NCBI GenBank assembly: GCA_011620705.1
Contig: WOYR01000116.1
Coordinates: 1-8,424 of the forward strand
DNA from: Microbacteriaceae bacterium
GTDB taxonomy: Bacteria; Actinomycetota; Actinomycetes; Actinomycetales; Microbacteriaceae
Direction: 5' to 3'
Length of the DNA stretch: 8,424 bases
Shown here piece by piece: positions 6,024-8,424 of this stretch (positions within the stretch are counted from its first letter, which is position 1; each line of letters opens with the position of its first letter). The position numbers were made by a program, and so were the translations under genes. The notes below the pieces were generated by a model. That model searched no databases, had not been told where the DNA came from, and worked only from the letters and a program-made list of their open reading frames with translations.

Positions 6024-6324
6024 TGCTCCCACTCCGCCACTCTTCGGCCAGGCGATGTGCCTGCTCGATGTCCTTCGACTGCGAGGACTTGTCGCCACCC
6101 ACCAGCAGCACAATGACCACGTCGGCTTGCTGCAAGTAGTACACCCGGTAGCCGGGGCCGTGGTCGATCCGCAGCTCGGAAACGCCCGAGCCCACGGACC
6201 GCACGTCGCCCGGGTTCCCACCGGCGAGCCGGTCGACCCGCACCAGGATGCGGGCGACGGCCTGCCGATCATTCAGCTTCTTCAGCCAACGATCGAAGGT
6301 GCTGCTCTTGACGACTTCGACCAC
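6013..6324 (-). CDS. HigB/RelE-type toxin (HI1419-like addiction module killer)
   Basis: This 103-residue toxin is of the RelE/HigB superfamily, whose members cleave mRNA, usually on the ribosome. The N-terminus VEVVKSSTFDRWLKKLNDRQA (split at residues 2-22) and the core SELRIDHGPGYRVYY (49-63), with LLVGGDKSSQSKDI following, match the HI1419-like family. Arg52, Arg60 and Tyr62-Tyr63 are in the usual conserved region. The start is GTG 6324, which gives the family's normal N-terminus; there is no good ribosome site, but the promoter places the transcript start at or beside this codon. The toxin precedes the antitoxin, the typical order for this subfamily, with an 11-bp overlap. Confidence 0.9.
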   Translation of the reverse strand: MVEVVKSSTFDRWLKKLNDRQAVARILVRVDRLAGGNPGDVRSVGSGVSELRIDHGPGYRVYYLQQADVVIVLLVGGDKSSQSKDIEQAHRLAEEWRSGSNGN

Positions 6325-6329
6325 CTGTC

Positions 6330-6350
6330 AACTGTAGTTCACGTCTCGTG
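6330..6350. promoter_or_regulatory. Palindromes overlapping the HigBA-type promoter (probable antitoxin operator)
   Basis: Two adjacent inverted repeats are present: AACT-GT-AGTT (6330-6339), covering the -10 box, and CACG-TCT-CGTG (6340-6350), in the spacer. Binding of the HTH antitoxin here would block RNA polymerase. This matches the autoregulation known for the family, but the assignment is inferred. Confidence 0.45.
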
Positions 6351-6359
6351 GGTTGGCAA
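6331..6359 (-). promoter_or_regulatory. Promoter of the HigBA-type operon (leaderless)
   Basis: On the minus strand, -35 TTGCCA (6359-6354) and -10 TACAGT (6336-6331) are 17 bp apart. The -10 ends 6 nt before GTG 6324, so the mRNA would start at the toxin start codon. Confidence 0.65.
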
Positions 6360-6371
6360 TCAGGCGCAGGA

Positions 6372-6425
6372 CTGCAGCCACCGTCGACCTCGACGATCCG
6401 CCGCATCCTGACCGCCGCGGGCCTG
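6372..6425 (+). mobile_element. Probable fragment of an IS transposase gene (IS481/IS3-like)
   Basis: In the same frame as the following pseudogene, this stretch encodes LQPPSTSTIRRILTAAGL. That resembles the 'PPSxSTIxRIL...GL' end of the helix-turn-helix part of IS481/IS3-type transposases. Only about 18 residues remain, with no DDE domain and no terminal repeats visible. The boundary with the conjugation-gene remnant is near 6420-6426. An alternative is that the segment belongs to the conjugation protein itself. Confidence 0.35.
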
Positions 6426-7015
6426 TTCATCCTGCGCTCGGCTTACGACCCCGCCGCAGCACCCGCCCTCGAACGCCACGGCGAGCTCGGCCGGTCACTG
6501 GCCACCGCCGGACCGGTCGGTGTCAACGAGACCTGGGAGCGGGTGCGCACCGACTCGGCCTCCACCGCGGTGCTCTGGATCTCGGAATGGCCCCATTCGT
6601 CGGTCTACCCCGACTTCCTGCGCCCGCTGCTGCTCACCTCGGGCGTCTAGCGGACCTTCTCGATGATCTTTACCCCCGTGCGCGCCGACGTCGCTGCCCG
6701 CGACATCCGCAAGAAGAAGGTCGGCGTCATGTCCGGGCCACCCAGCGCGCCCGCATGGGCCAGATCGAAGACGCCGAACGCACCGCCGAGTTCCAAGACG
6801 TGCTCCAGCAGGAATCCGACCTGACCTCAGAGTACGGCGTGCTGCGCTGCACCGGACTCATCTCCGTCTCCGCCCGCACCGAAGACCATCTCGAAGAAGC
6901 GGTGTCGGCAATCGAGCAGGCCGCGGTGCAAGCCTCGTGCGAGACCCGGCGGCTCGTCGGACAACAGGCCCAGGCATTCGGCGTCGCGGCGTTGCCGCTG
7001 TGCCGGGTAGTGTGA
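6426..7015 (+). pseudogene. Decayed C-terminal part of an SCO6880-family conjugation protein
   Basis: Two frames together give the last part of an SCO6880-family protein, found in actinobacterial integrative conjugative elements beside the transfer ATPase. Frame one (6426 on) reads RSAYDPAAAPALERHGELGR, later WISEWPHSSVYPDFLRPLLL, then meets TAG 6648-6650. The same frame continues past the stop with RTFSMIFTPVRADVAARDIR up to about 6731. Homologous sequence resumes one base earlier in phase from 6734 (QRARMGQIEDAE, then DVLQQESDLTSEYGVLR) to TGA 7013-7015, ending QQAQAFGVAALPLC, which fits the family's natural end. So there is one nonsense codon (perhaps CAG to TAG), one frameshift (loss of 1 or 4 nt near 6732-6737) and no 5' part. 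It cannot make a functional protein. The family assignment is from memory of the motifs. Confidence 0.8.
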
Positions 7016-7022
7016 CTCACGG

Positions 7023-7050
7023 TTGTCGTTATTGCAGATAGGCGTACCAT
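7023..7050 (+). promoter_or_regulatory. Possible promoter of the excisionase/PIN toxin-antitoxin operon
   Basis: TTGTCG (7023-7028) and TACCAT (7045-7050) are 16 bp apart, each matching the consensus at 4 of 6. Transcription would start near 7057-7058, at the second ATG of the antitoxin gene. A 9-bp palindrome, GTGACTCAC (7012-7020), lies just upstream and could be an operator. Confidence 0.4.
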
Positions 7051-7438
7051 GGAAGACATGGCAGCGCACGCACTCTCCACGACCCTCGACCCGGCAGACC
7101 CCGCCGTCCGCTCGGGCGCTCAGCACCTGGCGGAGCAGCTCGTCGGCGACACCCCGGTCGAAGCGGCCGTGCGCGCGATGCTCGATGACGTCGCCCACGG
7201 TGCACGCGTCGTCGTCCTCCGCGCCGAGGACGAGGTCAGCCCCGCCCGCGCGGCCGAGCTGCTCGGCGTGACCCGCCAGTTCGTTGACCGGCTCTGCGAG
7301 GACGGCGTGCTGCCGTTCCGCCGCCTGCCTGGAAGCCGCCACCGGCGCATCCGCGTGCAGGACGTCGTCGAGGTCGCCGCGGAGCGCGAGCGTCGTCGCG
7401 CCGGGGCCGAGGCGATCCGCGCCGCCCTCGGGGAGTAA
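7049..7438 (+). CDS. Excisionase-like HTH antitoxin of a PIN toxin pair
   Basis: The protein has 129 residues from ATG 7049. Residues about 1-57 form an acidic, helical part with no recognised domain; antitoxins of this type often bind their toxin through such a region. Residues 63-110 form an excisionase/MerR-type winged HTH: VSPARAAELLGVTRQFVDRL (63-82), then PFRRLPGSRHRRIRVQDV (89-106), where the wing SRHRRI contacts DNA. The exact start is unsure. ATG 7049 lacks a good ribosome site and overlaps the presumed -10; ATG 7058 would suit a leaderless mRNA and give 126 residues. The PIN-domain gene follows after 5 nt. HTH_17/excisionase-like proteins paired with PIN proteins are common actinobacterial toxin-antitoxin modules. 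A phage or element excisionase is the alternative, but the partner gene argues against it. Confidence 0.87.
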   Translation: MEDMAAHALSTTLDPADPAVRSGAQHLAEQLVGDTPVEAAVRAMLDDVAHGARVVVLRAEDEVSPARAAELLGVTRQFVDRLCEDGVLPFRRLPGSRHRRIRVQDVVEVAAERERRRAGAEAIRAALGE

Positions 7439-7443
7439 CCCCG

Positions 7444-7827
7444 ATGGCCCGCCTCCAACGGGTCTTCATCGACACCAGCGAGCTGTTCCCGTTCACGATC
7501 ATGGACGTGCTGCTGAGCCTGTCCGAAGACTTCTTGTTCGCCTGGGTGTGGACCGACGAAGTACTCGACGAGTGGGAAGAGGTCATCGTTCGCGACGGCC
7601 AACGCAACCCCGAGTCAGCCGCGTTAGTCGCGGCGGCAGTACGCACCCACTTCGGCCAGCACCGCATCGCTCCGGACCTCTACCGGGGCAAGATCACCGA
7701 CGACCTCTCGCCAGATCCGGACGACCGAGTTCACGCCGCGGCGGTGATCTACGGCGAGGTGGATGTGCTGCTCACCCGGAACGCGCCGAGGTTCGCGGAG
7801 CGACTCCAGCCATTGCTCGCGGGGTGA
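7444..7827 (+). CDS. PIN-domain toxin (VapC-like ribonuclease)
   Basis: The protein has 127 residues; ATG 7444 is preceded by GGGAG (7431-7435) at 8 nt, inside the antitoxin's end. It is a PIN domain with the metal-binding acidic residues in place: Asp10 (FIDTSELFPF), Glu43 (VLDEWEEVI), Asp93-Asp94 (DPDDRVHAAAV) and Asp107 with Asn113 (VDVLLTRN). PIN toxins are magnesium-dependent RNases that usually cut tRNA or rRNA. The catalytic core is complete, but the protein stops soon after the last strand, where relatives known to me continue for some tens of residues. Sequence typical of that region (ARGVTVSA) appears in another frame at 7815-7838, suggesting a 3' frameshift. The gene is convergent with the Fic gene, 5 bp between stops. 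Confidence 0.87.
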   Translation: MARLQRVFIDTSELFPFTIMDVLLSLSEDFLFAWVWTDEVLDEWEEVIVRDGQRNPESAALVAAAVRTHFGQHRIAPDLYRGKITDDLSPDPDDRVHAAAVIYGEVDVLLTRNAPRFAERLQPLLAG

Positions 7828-7832
7828 CCGTT

Positions 7833-8424
7833 TCAGCCGTGCGCATGTAGAGGGTCGCGCGTGCGCTTCGGGGCCCCGTCGTGACTCAGCGGACGGATGC
7901 CGCCGACGTCGGCGCCGCCGACCCGGGCGGTGCGCTCGGTGAGCGCGACAAGCGCGAGGTGCCGGTCTGCGGTCCAGCAGATCACGCGGCCCTTGTGGTC
8001 CTTGTTCCGAGCCAGGATCTCGGCATCGGCGAGTTCGGCGAGTGCTCGCTGGGCCGCTGTCGTCGAGACCCCGAAGCGCTTGGCGACGGTCTCGATGGTC
8101 AGCACCGGGTCGGTCGCGAGGTTCTCGAGGATTCGGAGCGACACCGCGTCCGCGCGAGGTCGGGCAGGAGACACGCCCGCAGCCACGCGATGGGCGACAA
8201 GTGTCTCGATCGTGCGCTCGTCCAGCACTCGGATGTCCGCGGCGAGCTGCACCGCGTTCTGGGCAGCGAGCTCAGCGGCGTGCGCGAAGGCGATGATCCA
8301 CGCGTTGAGCCGTTGTGGATCGGCACGGTAGTCGCCAAGACCGGCAATGTAGGCATTCGTGTCACCGGCGAAGACGGTACTGATCGGGATGAGCGTGTTC
8401 CGCAGCGCATCTGCCCGCTTGAGC
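7833..8424 (-). CDS. Fic-family protein, C-terminal part (partial at window end)
   Basis: The frame runs unbroken from the window edge to TGA (7833-7835), giving 196 residues. The visible N-terminal part (TLIPISTVFAGDTNAYIAGL, then DYRADPQRLNAWIIAFAHAA) matches the region just after the Fic catalytic core, which lies outside the window, so the HPFxDGNGR motif cannot be checked. It is followed by a helical linker and, at about residues 100-165 of the visible part, a winged HTH (TIETVAKRFGVSTTAAQRAL, then AELADAEIL), typical of long Fic proteins. Fic enzymes transfer AMP or related groups to target proteins; whether an inhibitory helix is present is unknown. An internal GTG at 8252 is not the start. 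Two other toxin modules lie beside it, and it could be a toxin or a regulator. Confidence 0.88.
   Translation of the reverse strand, partial: LKRADALRNTLIPISTVFAGDTNAYIAGLGDYRADPQRLNAWIIAFAHAAELAAQNAVQLAADIRVLDERTIETLVAHRVAAGVSPARPRADAVSLRILENLATDPVLTIETVAKRFGVSTTAAQRALAELADAEILARNKDHKGRVICWTADRHLALVALTERTARVGGADVGGIRPLSHDGAPKRTRDPLHAHG

Noticed and set aside
8099..8410. Minus-strand 103-codon frame over the Fic gene.
   Set aside because: Ser/Arg-rich shadow of the Fic frame, which runs unbroken to the window edge.

Overview
The window is about 8.4 kb of very GC-rich DNA with dense, short-spaced genes, G/C-ending codons and several promoters placed so that transcripts would begin at the start codon. 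This fits a high-GC actinobacterium. The protein style suggests Microbacteriaceae, perhaps Microbacterium, but that is inference without a database search.

Left part (1-5526), ordinary chromosomal genes. It opens with the 3' end of an unidentified gene followed after 3 nt by a small SCP2-like protein, closed by a strong hairpin. A convincing sigma-70-type promoter then leads to a small two-helix membrane protein. Convergent to it is a minus-strand operon, read from 4336 down to 1086: an LLM-class flavin-dependent oxidoreductase, a small alpha/beta hydrolase and a 14-helix DHA2-type MFS exporter. Diverging from the oxidoreductase is a COG4119-like NUDIX hydrolase. After it comes a 193-aa protein of unknown function whose 3' end is four tandem 15-bp repeats.

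Right part (about 5527-8424), an accessory segment. A 200-bp stretch without an intact gene is followed by a minus-strand HigBA-type (HI1419/HI1420-like) toxin-antitoxin operon with a clear promoter and palindromes. Next is a piece that looks like the tail of an IS transposase, abutting a decayed C-terminal part of an SCO6880-family conjugation gene (one stop codon, one frameshift, no 5' part). Then come an excisionase-like HTH antitoxin with a PIN-domain toxin on the plus strand, and the C-terminal part of a Fic-family protein on the minus strand, running off the window end.

The right part therefore reads as the worn remnant of an integrative conjugative element that has kept its stabilising or defensive toxin modules while the transfer gene decayed. 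No rRNA, tRNA or CRISPR array was seen. No gene-free stretch exceeds 300 bases; the longest are 580-785 (terminator, promoter and leader) and 5527-5726 (hairpin and a possible gene remnant). I found no clearly new system. The most unusual points are the clustering of three toxin-type genes around a decayed transfer gene, and the in-frame minisatellite at the end of the 193-aa gene.
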